Assembly (NCBI GenBank): GCA_024225635.1
Contig: JAAEMK010000539.1
Span: forward strand, 1 to 64,000
Reading direction: 5' to 3'
DNA: 64,000 nucleotides
Source of the DNA: Desulfobacteraceae bacterium
Lineage (GTDB): Bacteria > Desulfobacterota > Desulfobacteria > Desulfobacterales > Desulfobacteraceae
Positions 35,071 to 43,746 of the stretch are shown here, one piece after another. Under the pieces are notes generated by a model. It did not search any database. It was not told the origin of the DNA and saw nothing but the letters and a program-made list of their open reading frames with translations. A program made the translations under genes and the position numbers. Within the stretch, counting starts at the first letter, position 1. Each line of letters begins with the position of its first letter.

Positions 35071-38000
35071 TCATGTCAACGAATCCGATATCCGGGCGTC
35101 CGTCTCTTTAAGGGGCTCTTCGGTATAGAGCCCCTTGAAATCCTCCACCACCATGTAAAAGGTGGGCACCAGGGCCAGGGTGATGAGGGTGGCAAAGAGG
35201 ATGCCGAACCCGAGAGAGATGGCCATTGGCACCATGAACCTAGCCTGGCGGGAGGTCTCGAAAATCATGGGGGCCAGCCCCCCAAAGGTGGTGAGGGTGG
35301 TCAACAGGATGGGACGGAAGCGCTGTTTCCCGGCCGCAAGGATCGCCTCCCTGGCCGTGACACCGTCCTGCCTGCGACGGTTGGCAAAATCGATCATCAC
35401 GAGGGAATCGTTCACCACCACACCGGAGAGGGCCACAAGGCCGAACAGGCTCATGAGAGAAAGGGAGTAGCCAAGCAGGATATGGCCTATGACGGCCCCG
35501 ACAATGCCAAAGGGGATGGCCGCCATGATGATCATGGGCTGGACATAGCTTCGGAAGGGCACGGCCAGCAGGGCATAGATGGCGAAAAGGGCCATCAGCA
35601 GACCCGAGATGAGGCTTTCGATGCTATCCCGCATGTCGGCCTGCCGGCCCTGGAAGTTGCAGGTCAACCCGGGATAGTCGTGCTGGAGCCGGGGAAGGAT
35701 CTCCTCCTTGATCACGGAAATGATCCGGTTGGTCTCGTTCCGGGGCGCCACATTGGCCGAAACCGTGGAGATCCTGCGTCCGTCCCGCCTATGGACGGAG
35801 GTGTAGGCCCTGCCCCGCTCCATGTCCACCACCTCCCTCAGTAACGCCTCCCGGCCCGCCTGGTTGCGGACCATGAGGGTCTCGATATTGTGTTCAAAGG
35901 TTCTTTCCCGCTTTGGCAGGCGCACCTTCACCGTCACCTCGTTCCGCCCCCGCTGGAGCTTCAGGGCCTGGGCCCCGTAGAAGGCATGCCGCACCTGGAG
36001 GGCGACATCCCGGGCCTTGAGCCCCATCATCTCGCCCAGGGGACGCATGGTAAAGTCCAACTGCTGCTTTCCCCTGGCCGATCCGTCATCGATATCCCGG
36101 GTGGTGGGGAAACCGGCAAGCTCCCGGGCAAGGGCCCGGCTGGCCGCCCTGAGGGTGTCAATATCCCTGTGGCTCAACTCCAGGGTCAGGGAGGTGCCCG
36201 ATCCGGGCCCGCCCCGGTCCGCCTGAAAGGAGATCAATTCAAGGCCGGGGATGGGGCCGAGCCTTGCGCGCCACAGGTCCGTGACCCGGGAGGTGTGGAT
36301 GGGCCGGACATCCCCCGGGGTCAGCATGATCCTGGAGGTGATCACGTTGTCGTCCACATGGGAGAAGAATCCCCGGGACAGAATCTGGCCGCCGTTTTCC
36401 GCGATCACCCGCCGGGCCGCGTCATGGATGCGGTCCGCCACCGCCGCCACCCGCTCTTCCGCACTGCCGCTGGGAAGGGTGGCCGTGACATAGGCATAGT
36501 CGGATTCCACCCGTGGCATGAGGGTGGTGGCGATCCGGCCGCTCTTGATATAGGCGCCCACGATAAAGAGGATGGCAAAGCCAATGGCAAGGCAGGTATA
36601 GCGGTTCCCCAGCACCCGGACGAGAAAGGGGGCGTAGACCCGCTCCACAAAGGAGACAAGCCCCCGGCTGATCCGCTGCTGGCGACGGATGATCCCTCCC
36701 AGGATCTTGCTCTTGGGAGCGGTCTTCCCATGGGCAAGATGGGCCGGCAGGATAAAGAGGCTCTCCACCAGGGAAACGAGAAACACCGTGATCACCACCA
36801 CAGGAATGATCTTGAAGAATTTCCCCATGGTGCCGGGAACGAACATGATGGGCAGGAACGCCACCACATTGGTGAGGATGCTGAACACCACGGGCACGGC
36901 CACCTCCCGGGTGCCCTTTATGGCGGCATCCAGGAACGACGCCCCGGTCTGGCGGTAGTGGTAAACGTTCTCCCCCACCACGATGGCGTCATCCACCACA
37001 ATACCCAGGGTGACGATAAAGGCGAACATGGAAACCATGTTGATGGAAAAATCGCCCAGGGGCAGCAGGAGAAAGGAGCCGAGCAGGGAGATGGGAATCC
37101 CCAGGGAGACCCAGAAGGCCAGGCGGATATCCAGGAACAGGGCCAGGAAGAGAAACACCAGGCCCAGGCCCATGTACCCGTTCTTGACCAGCAGGGCCGC
37201 CCGCTGGCTGAAGATCGCCGACCGGTCGTGGATCATGGCAACATCGAGCCCCTGGGGCAGGGACTGTTTGAACCGTGCCACCCCGGCCTTGGCGGCATCG
37301 GCCACGGCCACCGGTTTCTGGTCCCCCACCCGGAACACCTCGAGCATGATGGCGGGCTTGCCGTTAAACGTGCCATGGTTGTTGGAGTCTTCAAACCCCT
37401 CGGTGATCACGGCAATATCCTCCAGAAGGACCCGTGCCCCGTCCCCAAGGGTGATCACGGGAAGCTTTGCATACTCCCGGGCAAGCTCCCGCCGCTCCTT
37501 CATCCGCACCATGATCTCGCCTGCGGCGGTCTTGAGGCTGCCCCCGGGCAGTTCAATGGATGCGTCGGCAATAGTGGCGGCGATCTGGCCAAGGGTGAGG
37601 CCGTATCGCCTAAGGTTCTCCTGGGGCACTTCGATATGGATCTCGTAATCCCGGACCCCGTTGAGTTCCACCTGGGTGATGGCGGGGTCCCGGAGCAGCG
37701 TCTCCCGCAGGAGTTCGGCCCGGTCCCGCAGAACGTTCTCCGGCACATCGCCGAAAAGGGAGTAGGAGATCACCTGGCGGCGGCGGGTGACAACCGAAAC
37801 CATGGGCGTCTCCGCCTCGTCCGGGAATGAGGTGATGGCGTCGATCTCGCTCTCCACCTCCCGGGCAAAGCTCCTCACATCCACCCCTTCGATCGCCTCA
37901 AGGGAGATCCGGGCATGGCCCTCGAATGCGGTGGAGCGCATCTCGTCCAGCCCGTCCAGGCCCTGGACCGCCTCTTCAACGGCCAGAACGATGCCCCGCT

Positions 38001-38214
38001 CCACCTCTTCCGGGCTTGCCCCGGGATAGCTCACCGAGACGTTGACGAGCCCGATCTCAAACTCCGGGAACACCTCCTGCTTGATCTTGCTGCCCATGAA
38101 GAGCCCGCCCACCAGGAGGACCAGCATCAGGAGGTTGGCTGCCACGCTGTTGCCGGCCATCCAGGACACGGCCCCTTTTCGCTCTGTTCGATCTTTGTTA
38201 TTTCCCATGGTCAT
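35071..38214 (-). CDS. RND-family efflux transporter (AcrB/HAE type)
   Basis: The inner-membrane pump of a tripartite efflux system, 1047 residues, driven by the proton gradient. It has the standard layout: N-terminal helix (SVAANLLMLVLLVGGLFM), porter domain, a block of helices with PISLLGSFLLLPLGDFSIN and GIVVDDAIVVGENVYHYR carrying the transmembrane aspartates, a second porter domain, and a C-terminal helix block with SLMSLFGLVALSGVVVND. It belongs to the broad efflux branch (MdtB/MexF-like and CusA-unlike); substrate cannot be read. The start at 38214 has AGGA nearby; an open frame extends upstream but overlaps the fusion-protein gene. It follows the membrane fusion protein by 22 bases and is the last gene of an ECF-sigma-linked operon. 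Confidence 0.95.
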   Translation of the reverse strand: MTMGNNKDRTERKGAVSWMAGNSVAANLLMLVLLVGGLFMGSKIKQEVFPEFEIGLVNVSVSYPGASPEEVERGIVLAVEEAVQGLDGLDEMRSTAFEGHARISLEAIEGVDVRSFAREVESEIDAITSFPDEAETPMVSVVTRRRQVISYSLFGDVPENVLRDRAELLRETLLRDPAITQVELNGVRDYEIHIEVPQENLRRYGLTLGQIAATIADASIELPGGSLKTAAGEIMVRMKERRELAREYAKLPVITLGDGARVLLEDIAVITEGFEDSNNHGTFNGKPAIMLEVFRVGDQKPVAVADAAKAGVARFKQSLPQGLDVAMIHDRSAIFSQRAALLVKNGYMGLGLVFLFLALFLDIRLAFWVSLGIPISLLGSFLLLPLGDFSINMVSMFAFIVTLGIVVDDAIVVGENVYHYRQTGASFLDAAIKGTREVAVPVVFSILTNVVAFLPIMFVPGTMGKFFKIIPVVVITVFLVSLVESLFILPAHLAHGKTAPKSKILGGIIRRQQRISRGLVSFVERVYAPFLVRVLGNRYTCLAIGFAILFIVGAYIKSGRIATTLMPRVESDYAYVTATLPSGSAEERVAAVADRIHDAARRVIAENGGQILSRGFFSHVDDNVITSRIMLTPGDVRPIHTSRVTDLWRARLGPIPGLELISFQADRGGPGSGTSLTLELSHRDIDTLRAASRALARELAGFPTTRDIDDGSARGKQQLDFTMRPLGEMMGLKARDVALQVRHAFYGAQALKLQRGRNEVTVKVRLPKRERTFEHNIETLMVRNQAGREALLREVVDMERGRAYTSVHRRDGRRISTVSANVAPRNETNRIISVIKEEILPRLQHDYPGLTCNFQGRQADMRDSIESLISGLLMALFAIYALLAVPFRSYVQPMIIMAAIPFGIVGAVIGHILLGYSLSLMSLFGLVALSGVVVNDSLVMIDFANRRRQDGVTAREAILAAGKQRFRPILLTTLTTFGGLAPMIFETSRQARFMVPMAISLGFGILFATLITLALVPTFYMVVEDFKGLYTEEPLKETDARISDSLT

Positions 38215-38236
38215 GCAATCTTTTTCCTGAAATAAT

Positions 38237-39517
38237 TCAACTCTGGGGAGCCCGCTCCCGGATCTTTCCGCTGTTTTCACCGTCCAACCCATTGCCGGCC
38301 GTTTGGCCGGGGATACCACCGTCGGCCGTCTCCGGCCCGGTTTCAAGCCCCTGGACCCGGATGGCCATGCCGTCCACGGCAGAGGAGAGCTCGGACAGAA
38401 CGATCTTGTCACCGGGCGCCACCCCGGATTCCACGAACAGGGTTTCGGCATTTTTCCACAAGATCTCAAGCTGCCCGATGGCAAGCCTGTTTTTCCGGGC
38501 GATCCACACCCCGTTGCCGTCCCGCGCCACCTGCCGGGGAAGGGCAATGACATTGTTGAGCCGTTCTCCCTCGATGGAGACCGTCACATAGGAATTGATG
38601 AGCAGGGGAGTTCCCTTTCCGGCCCCAAGCCCCAATGGGTCCTTGACGGCGATGAGCACCCTGGCAAGGCGGCTTTGGGGTGCAAGGTCCCCCAGCAGCC
38701 TTAAAATCCTGCCCGGGTGGGCCCTTTTGTCCCGGGTGAAAACGGTGACGGGGCTGCCCTGCTCCTTCCCGGACAGGGGAAACCGGATCCAGGCAAGCTC
38801 ATCCATGGGCAGGGTCGCCTCCACCCAGTACTCATCCGTGGCGGAAAGGACGGCCAGGGTCTCCTGGCTGGTGACCTGGGAGCCCTGCTCCACCCTTTTC
38901 TCCATAACCATGCAATTAAAGGGAGCGCGAATCACGGTCCGCTCAAGGGCGAGCCGTGCCTTTTCAAGGTCGACCCCGGCCGCCGCTAGCTCAGCCTGAA
39001 CCTTTGCCAGCTGGGGTTTTCTCAGGGCAAGATCCGAATCACTGAACCGTTTTCCCGAAGTGGTCTCCATGAGCTTCACCTCGGCCCGTGCCACCGCCTG
39101 GCGGCCCTTCTCAAGGTTGAACTCGGCCCTGGCCCGGGAGACAAGGGTCTTGTTCTTTTCCAGGGCCAGTTTGTAATCCGTGGGGTCAAGGGTGAGGATC
39201 ACCTCCCCTTTATTAAAGATGCCCCCCGGAACAAAACGCTCCGAAGTATAAAGCACAAACCCGCCCACACGGGGTTTCAGGGCCATGGACCGGGAGGGAG
39301 TCACGGTTCCCATGGAGGAGAGGGTGACCACATGGTCGGCGGCCCTGGCCTCCATCACCTCCACCAGGGGAGGCTTGACCCGGGGCTGCCCCCGTTTTGC
39401 CGCGGGTTTTGTGACATAGATAAAACATGCAAGGGCAACGCCGCCGGCAACAATGAGCATCGGCACAAGAATCCGCATAGCCCTGACGCCCCACCCGGTT
39501 TCAGTCTGTTCAATCAT
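38237..39517 (-). CDS. RND efflux periplasmic adaptor (membrane fusion protein)
   Basis: The 426-residue adaptor links the RND pump to the outer-membrane channel. It has an N-terminal membrane anchor (LVPMLIVAGGVALACFIYV), the lipoyl/barrel-sandwich halves around VTLSSMGTVTPSRSMALKPRVGGF and VIRAPFNCMVMEKRVEQGSQV (quoted in part), an alpha-hairpin of heptads between them, and a C-terminal membrane-proximal domain. The ATG at 39517 overlaps the stop of the channel gene (ATGA); another ATG at 39529 is possible. No recognisable ribosome site precedes either, so translation is probably coupled. Length is within the family range, with a long polar C-terminal tail rich in glycine and glutamate. Confidence 0.93.
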   Translation of the reverse strand: MIEQTETGWGVRAMRILVPMLIVAGGVALACFIYVTKPAAKRGQPRVKPPLVEVMEARAADHVVTLSSMGTVTPSRSMALKPRVGGFVLYTSERFVPGGIFNKGEVILTLDPTDYKLALEKNKTLVSRARAEFNLEKGRQAVARAEVKLMETTSGKRFSDSDLALRKPQLAKVQAELAAAGVDLEKARLALERTVIRAPFNCMVMEKRVEQGSQVTSQETLAVLSATDEYWVEATLPMDELAWIRFPLSGKEQGSPVTVFTRDKRAHPGRILRLLGDLAPQSRLARVLIAVKDPLGLGAGKGTPLLINSYVTVSIEGERLNNVIALPRQVARDGNGVWIARKNRLAIGQLEILWKNAETLFVESGVAPGDKIVLSELSSAVDGMAIRVQGLETGPETADGGIPGQTAGNGLDGENSGKIRERAPQS

Positions 39518-40935
39518 GATGGTTTCCATGCAGTTAAAGGTGATAACGTTTCGGTCCAGGTGCCGCCAAGGGAGCGGTGCAGGGAGATCCTGGCAATGAT
39601 GAGCCGGGCCTGCTGCTTGACGATCTCCCGCTCCAGGCCCTGGACATTGAGCTGCTCCCTGAGCAGGGGAACAAAGTCGGAGAGCCCCTTTTGATAACGG
39701 TTGGTGGCCTCCCCCAGGGCCAGGCGGGCCGCTGCGAGTTCCTTGTCCAGGGAAGTGAGCCACTTTCGCTGGTGGATCTCCTGGGACAAGGCGTCCTCCA
39801 CCTCCACCAGGGCCGTGAAAACTGTTTTTTCATAAAAGGCAAGCCGCTCGTCCACAACGGCGTCGGCCTTGTCCACGGCCGCCGCCCGCTTGCCCCCGTC
39901 AAACAGGTTGCCGGCAAGGTTTGCGGCAAGGGAGAGAACCCAGGAGTTGAACAGATTATCCAAGCCGGAGTTCTGGTAGACCATGCTTCCCGTGAGGTTC
40001 AGTGAGGGCAGCCGGTCTGCCCGGGCCCCCTTGCTGTCCCACCTTCCAGCCACAAGCCTCAGCCAGGCCGCCCTGACATCGGGCCGCTTGGCAAGAAGAT
40101 CCGCAGGAAGTCCAACATCGGGCAGCGGAGACAGTTCCGTCAAACCGGTCTTATCCGGTTTGTCCGATAGCAAGTCCTTTACCGGGGCCCGGCCCTGCAA
40201 CAAAGAGAGACGGTTGGTAAGGGTGTTGATGCGATGTTCCAGGGGCGGCATCTGGGCGTTTGCCCGGGCCACCACCTCCTGCTGCTGGAGGATATCCAGG
40301 CCCGTGGAAAGGGCGTTTTCAAACCGCAGCTCCAAGAGGTCCAGCAGCATGGTGTTGACGTGAAACTGCTGCTTGACAAGATCGAGTTCCTGAACGGTCG
40401 AGACAAGCTCCACCCAGGTGGTCGCCACCTCCGCAGCCACGGTCATGGCCGCGGTCTCAAGGTCCAGGCGGCTGGCCCTGCCGGCAAACTCCCCCGCCAG
40501 GGCCCGGGAGCGGACACCGCCCCACAGGTCCACCTCATAGCTTGCGGCCGGCCCAAGGGAAAGGGTATCCAGGGTGGATTCATGGCCATTGGCCCGGGTG
40601 CGTCTCTGGCTGACACCTGCCTGCAAGTCCAATTTGGGAAAGAGTGGGGAGCGCTTTTCCCGGGATATCGCCCTTGCCTGGTCAAGCCGCGCAAAGGCCT
40701 CCCGGATGGTGAAGTTGCCGCCAAGGGCGTTCTCCACCATGAGGTTCAGCTGGTCGCTGCCAAAGCTTTCCCACCACCGTTCCGCTACCTGCGGCCCGGA
40801 TCCCGGCATCTGTACAAACTGATCCGGGAACTGTTCGGGCACAAGGGATTCAGGCGACGGCTTCACCCCCAGGCAGCCCTGTGCCAGCAAGAACAGCCCC
40901 CAAACAACGATGGTGACGATGTTTTTTCTTCTCAT
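39514..40935 (-). CDS. Outer-membrane efflux lipoprotein (TolC/NodT type)
   Basis: A 473-residue outer-membrane factor, forming the exit duct of the RND system. The N terminus MRRKNIVTIVVWGLFLLAQGC has a signal peptide with a lipobox-like LAQGC, so it is probably a lipoprotein like NodT/OprM. Two long helical repeats, each with the OEP pattern, are visible (AREAFARLDQARAISREK and FTALVEVEDALSQEIHQRKW). Its start overlaps the sigma-factor stop by ATGA and its stop overlaps the adaptor start, so it sits in the middle of the coupled operon. Confidence 0.93.
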   Translation of the reverse strand: MRRKNIVTIVVWGLFLLAQGCLGVKPSPESLVPEQFPDQFVQMPGSGPQVAERWWESFGSDQLNLMVENALGGNFTIREAFARLDQARAISREKRSPLFPKLDLQAGVSQRRTRANGHESTLDTLSLGPAASYEVDLWGGVRSRALAGEFAGRASRLDLETAAMTVAAEVATTWVELVSTVQELDLVKQQFHVNTMLLDLLELRFENALSTGLDILQQQEVVARANAQMPPLEHRINTLTNRLSLLQGRAPVKDLLSDKPDKTGLTELSPLPDVGLPADLLAKRPDVRAAWLRLVAGRWDSKGARADRLPSLNLTGSMVYQNSGLDNLFNSWVLSLAANLAGNLFDGGKRAAAVDKADAVVDERLAFYEKTVFTALVEVEDALSQEIHQRKWLTSLDKELAAARLALGEATNRYQKGLSDFVPLLREQLNVQGLEREIVKQQARLIIARISLHRSLGGTWTETLSPLTAWKPS

Positions 40936-41543
40936 TTGAATACTCTTTCAACGGTTACGGTTCTATTCACCCAACACCCCAGGCAATTGCCAAGTTGATT
41001 CCTCAAGGTTCGCCGCCCCCTCACCAGCAGGGACTCTACAGCTGGGGTGGTAACCCCCATGACATCCGCGATTTCCCTGTAGCTCAGCTCCTCGGTGTGA
41101 CGGAGGATAACCGCGGTGCGCTGATTTTCCGGAAGCCCCCGGACAGCCCTTGAAAGGGACGCCATTGCCTGCTTCCGGTCAAGATGGTCATGGGGCGTTT
41201 GACGGTCCGGGGGATCGGGAAGCCTGTCCGGCAACTCGGGACGCTTTTTCCGAAGCCTGTCGATGCACAGGTTCCGGACGATCCTGAACACAAACGCGGT
41301 CAACACGCCCCTGGCATCATAACGGCCGGCCCCCTTGAACAGCCTCAAAAAGGTCTCCTGGACCACATCCTCGGCCTCCTCCCTTGAACCCAGGAACCTG
41401 AAGGCAAAATTGAGGACCCGCTGTTGATACCGGCCGGTCAGCTCCAGGAATGCGGCCTCGCTTCCCCGGGCGATGGCCTGCATCATCTCGGCATCCCCCC
41501 GGTTTTCTCGTTTTTTGCCCAACAGGTGCAGCCAGTTGCCCAT
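40932..41543 (-). CDS. ECF-type RNA polymerase sigma factor
   Basis: A 203-residue extracytoplasmic-function sigma factor. Region 2 spans about residues 25-100 with the core-binding helix and LTAFVFRIVRNLCIDRLRK, and region 4 is at about 130-185 with GLPENQRTAVILRHTEELSYREIADVMG and a recognition helix TTPAVESLLVRGRRTLR. It is encoded between a CpxP-like periplasmic sensor and an efflux operon, with an HX3CX2C anti-sigma factor at the head, so it probably drives this operon autogenously. GAGG lies before the ATG. It ends with a cysteine-containing tail (GNCLGCWVN), which is unusual and might sense redox or metal. Confidence 0.93.
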   Translation of the reverse strand: MGNWLHLLGKKRENRGDAEMMQAIARGSEAAFLELTGRYQQRVLNFAFRFLGSREEAEDVVQETFLRLFKGAGRYDARGVLTAFVFRIVRNLCIDRLRKKRPELPDRLPDPPDRQTPHDHLDRKQAMASLSRAVRGLPENQRTAVILRHTEELSYREIADVMGVTTPAVESLLVRGRRTLRNQLGNCLGCWVNRTVTVERVFK

Positions 41544-41558
41544 GCCATTCCTCAGGGG

Positions 41559-42032
41559 TCAATGTCCCCGCCGCCAGTCGATCTTCTGCTGCTTGTACTC
41601 CCGTAAAAGGGAGAAAAATGTCCTGGCCTGGTCATCGGTCAATAGATTCCTGACCTCCAGGAAATGCGCGATCCGCTTCTCCGCCTTGAGGGTTTCAAGG
41701 GCCACCAGCTTGCGGGTATGGCCGTTGATGAACGCCCTGTCCGGTTCCGCCGTTTTCACCAGGTGGTCGATGATGGCAAGCTCCTCCGCCATGCCCCCGA
41801 GATAGATCTTTTTCATCTCAGCCCGGAACGCCTCGCCCATGGCATCGACCCTGGCCTTTCGCCCGGCATCGAGATCCAGGCGGTCAAAGGGCCTCATATG
41901 CCGGAACCGGTGATGGACAACAAATTTGTCTCCCCACCCATGCTGAAACAACACATAGCCCCCCATTATCAAAACCCCCAGGTTAAGCCCCAGTGAAAAT
42001 ATCACCACAAGGCGTTTTGTCAATAGATTCAA
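41559..42032 (-). CDS. Spy/CpxP-like periplasmic heavy-metal-sensor protein
   Basis: A 157-residue protein with one N-terminal transmembrane helix (RLVVIFSLGLNLGVLIMGGYVLF) and a helical periplasmic domain of the metal-resistance/LTXXQ type, recognised by the run LEVRNLLTDDQARTFFSLLREYK (in part). Related proteins (CnrX-like, CpxP, Spy) sit between a metal or misfolded-protein signal and an anti-sigma factor. Here it lies between an anti-sigma factor (4-base overlap) and an ECF sigma factor (15 bases), exactly the CnrYXH arrangement. The C terminus has a histidine (RRGH), and HRFRHMRPFDRL near residue 42 may bind metal. Metal specificity is not readable. Confidence 0.85.
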   Translation of the reverse strand: MNLLTKRLVVIFSLGLNLGVLIMGGYVLFQHGWGDKFVVHHRFRHMRPFDRLDLDAGRKARVDAMGEAFRAEMKKIYLGGMAEELAIIDHLVKTAEPDRAFINGHTRKLVALETLKAEKRIAHFLEVRNLLTDDQARTFFSLLREYKQQKIDWRRGH

Positions 42033-42469
42033 AATTCTCCCCCCTCTTCCACAAACAGATATCCGGCATAGCCATCCTCGAGCGCCACTGAGGCAACCAT
42101 CTCACCGGCATCCATGGGGGAAGAAAAATAGTCCAGGACCGTGGCCCCCAGGATGCAGCCGGTCACCACCCCCGCAGTCACGGCGACATAGGCAAGGGAG
42201 CGCCATTGCCGCTCAAGGCGCTGCCACAGGGAAGCGTTCTCAGGGGCGGAACGGGCGGCGTTCGGAATGGCGGCCACCCTTGCCTCCAACGCCCGGGACA
42301 GGGCCAGGCACGGCAGCCGGTTCAGGGAGTCGAACAGGATCGTAAGCTCCCGGGCCCGCTCCCTGCAACGCCGGCACCGGCTAAGGTGGGCATCCACGGC
42401 CTTTTGGCGACGTCCCCCGAGGGTACCTTCCGCCCACAGGTTCAATTCGGTTTCATTGATATGTGCCAT
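42029..42469 (-). CDS. Anti-sigma factor with zinc-finger (ZAS-like) domain
   Basis: A 146-residue single-pass membrane protein. The N-terminal cytoplasmic part carries the HX3CX2C anti-sigma motif in HLSRCRRCRERA near residue 27, followed by an alpha-helical sigma-binding segment; a transmembrane helix lies at about 90-110 (YVAVTAGVVTGCILGATVL) and a short periplasmic tail follows. It should sequester the ECF sigma factor encoded two genes downstream. The ATG at 42469 has GGGAGG close upstream; the frame is open for 14 codons further. It is the first gene of the efflux operon. The periplasmic tail is short, so signal input likely comes through the CpxP-like neighbour. Confidence 0.88.
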   Translation of the reverse strand: MAHINETELNLWAEGTLGGRRQKAVDAHLSRCRRCRERARELTILFDSLNRLPCLALSRALEARVAAIPNAARSAPENASLWQRLERQWRSLAYVAVTAGVVTGCILGATVLDYFSSPMDAGEMVASVALEDGYAGYLFVEEGGEF

Positions 42470-42581
42470 TTTTCCTCCCCATTCTTGAACAAATTCCATG
42501 CCCTCATCCATGCCAACGGATCAGAATCCAAAAACCTGCGCATTTTTTTCATACCATCTTGATAAATTGGTTGTCCGGCCC

Positions 42582-42610
42582 ATTATAGAGCTTGTTTTTT
42601 TATCTGTTCC
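42582..42610 (-). promoter_or_regulatory. Candidate ECF-type promoter for the efflux operon
   Basis: On the minus strand GGAAC (42610-42606) is followed after 16 bases by TCTATAAT (42589-42582), which contains TCTA and TATAAT. GGAAC is the usual -35 core for RpoE-like sigma factors. The site lies about 115 bases upstream of the anti-sigma start. Spacing is slightly shorter than the E. coli sigma-E optimum. Confidence 0.4.
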
Positions 42611-42650
42611 GGGATATCTGCTTAGACGGGATCACTTAGAACACTTAGAA

Positions 42651-42832
42651 GGGGTCAGGCTTTCCTTATTGGGCCAAAATTAAGATCAGACCAAGGATAA
42701 AGACAATAAGAAAAGCCTGACCCCATATGATATGGTCCAAATTACCGGCAAAAAGGACAGACGATAAGGCTGCCTCATATTACGGGCTGTACGAAAAACC
42801 TGACCCCACGTTATGCGGACCACAATTTAACC
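42651..42832. repeat. Palindromic repeat unit with GGGGTCAGG arms and a degenerate third copy
   Basis: A 21-base left arm (42651-42671, GGGGTCAGGCTTTCCTTATTG) is complementary, with one mismatch, to a right arm at 42704-42724, enclosing a 32-base loop. The right arm continues into ATATGGTCCAAATTA, and a further copy of CCTGACCCC..TGCGGACCACAATTTA occurs at 42797-42830. The left half also contains GGGCCAAAATTA. So three related half-units lie in 180 bases, in an otherwise gene-free gap (42470-42867). It resembles REP/MITE-type elements mobilised by RAYT-like enzymes, but no transposase is nearby and no target duplication is evident. Confidence 0.7.
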
Positions 42833-42867
42833 CAAATAGATAACTGACATTGAAAGGAGTGTTGCCC

Positions 42868-43644
42868 ATGGACCCGATCGAGCTTACGCCCCACCTGTTT
42901 TTACTCTTGTTCGGCACCGGTTTTTCCGCGGGATTTGTGGACTCCATTGCCGGGGGTGGCGGATTAATAGCCCTGCCGGTGCTGCTGTCCACGGGGATTT
43001 CGCCCCAGATGGCCCTTGGCACCAACAAGCTCCAGGGAAGCTTCGGCACCCTGTCCGCAACCTGCAACTACATCAGAAAAGGAGAGCTAAAGCTGAATGA
43101 AACCTGGACCGGCGCCCTCTTTACCATGATAGGAGCCATGACCGGCGCCTGGGCCATCCAGCACCTGGATGCCGGGTTCCTGAACAGGATCATCCCGTTC
43201 CTGCTGGTGGCGGTGTTTTTATATACTCTCTTCTCCCGGAATCTGGGAACAAGCACCACCCGGCCCAAGCTGCCCCGGAACCTGTTTTTTATGATTTTCG
43301 GACTGGGGCTGGGATTCTATGACGGCTTTTTCGGCCCCGGCACCGGCAGCTTCTGGACCGCGGCATTCATTGCGGTCATGGGATTCACCATGACCAGGGC
43401 GGCCGGATTCACCCGGATCATGAACTTTGTCAGCAACATCGTGGCGCTTACCATGTTCATTATCGGGGACAACGTCCTCTACTCCGTGGGGCTGTGCATG
43501 GCCCTGGGCCAGGTACTGGGGGCAAGGATGGGCTCCAGCCTCGCCATCCAAAAGGGGGCGGGCTTTATCCGGCCCATCTTCCTCACCGTGGTTTTCCTCA
43601 CCATTGTCAGGCTTGTCTACCTCAACTACTCAACCCAGGTATAA
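42868..43644 (+). CDS. TSUP-family transporter (TauE/SafE type)
   Basis: A 258-residue integral membrane protein with eight or so helices, of the TauE/SafE (TSUP) family, which moves sulfite, sulfoacetate or other organosulfur anions and related compounds. The family pattern is clear: a short polar start then FSAGFVDSIAGGGGLIALPVLL and GTNKLQGSFGTLSAT in the N-terminal half, and a second half with GFYDGFFGPGTGSFW. The ATG at 42868 follows AAGGAG; a TTG six codons earlier is unlikely. Substrate is unknown; in a sulfate reducer sulfite-type export is an obvious candidate. A terminator hairpin follows. Confidence 0.92.
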   Translation: MDPIELTPHLFLLLFGTGFSAGFVDSIAGGGGLIALPVLLSTGISPQMALGTNKLQGSFGTLSATCNYIRKGELKLNETWTGALFTMIGAMTGAWAIQHLDAGFLNRIIPFLLVAVFLYTLFSRNLGTSTTRPKLPRNLFFMIFGLGLGFYDGFFGPGTGSFWTAAFIAVMGFTMTRAAGFTRIMNFVSNIVALTMFIIGDNVLYSVGLCMALGQVLGARMGSSLAIQKGAGFIRPIFLTVVFLTIVRLVYLNYSTQV

Positions 43645-43648
43645 ACAA

Positions 43649-43680
43649 AAGGCCCCTTTCATTGAGAAGAAAGGGGCCTT
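43649..43680 (+). terminator. Rho-independent terminator after the TSUP transporter
   Basis: AAGGCCCCTTTC (43649-43660) and GAAAGGGGCCTT (43669-43680) form a 12-base stem with an eight-base loop, followed by ATATTTATA. Read from the other strand the stem is followed by TTTTGTTTA, so it could also terminate phoR transcripts. It lies directly after the TSUP stop. Confidence 0.8.
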
Positions 43681-43746
43681 ATATTTATAAACGCTTATTC
43701 CGGTTATAATAGAAAACAGGCTCTACTGATATGGGGGGAGCGATCA

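Noticed and set aside
35890-37830. 646-codon plus-strand frame opposite the RND pump, very rich in G, H and P
   Set aside because: Low-complexity composition typical of the antisense of a GC-rich gene. The sense frame encodes a complete RND transporter.
42651-42832. CRISPR-like repeat
   Set aside because: Only three partial half-units of unequal spacing, in inverted orientation, with no cas genes nearby.
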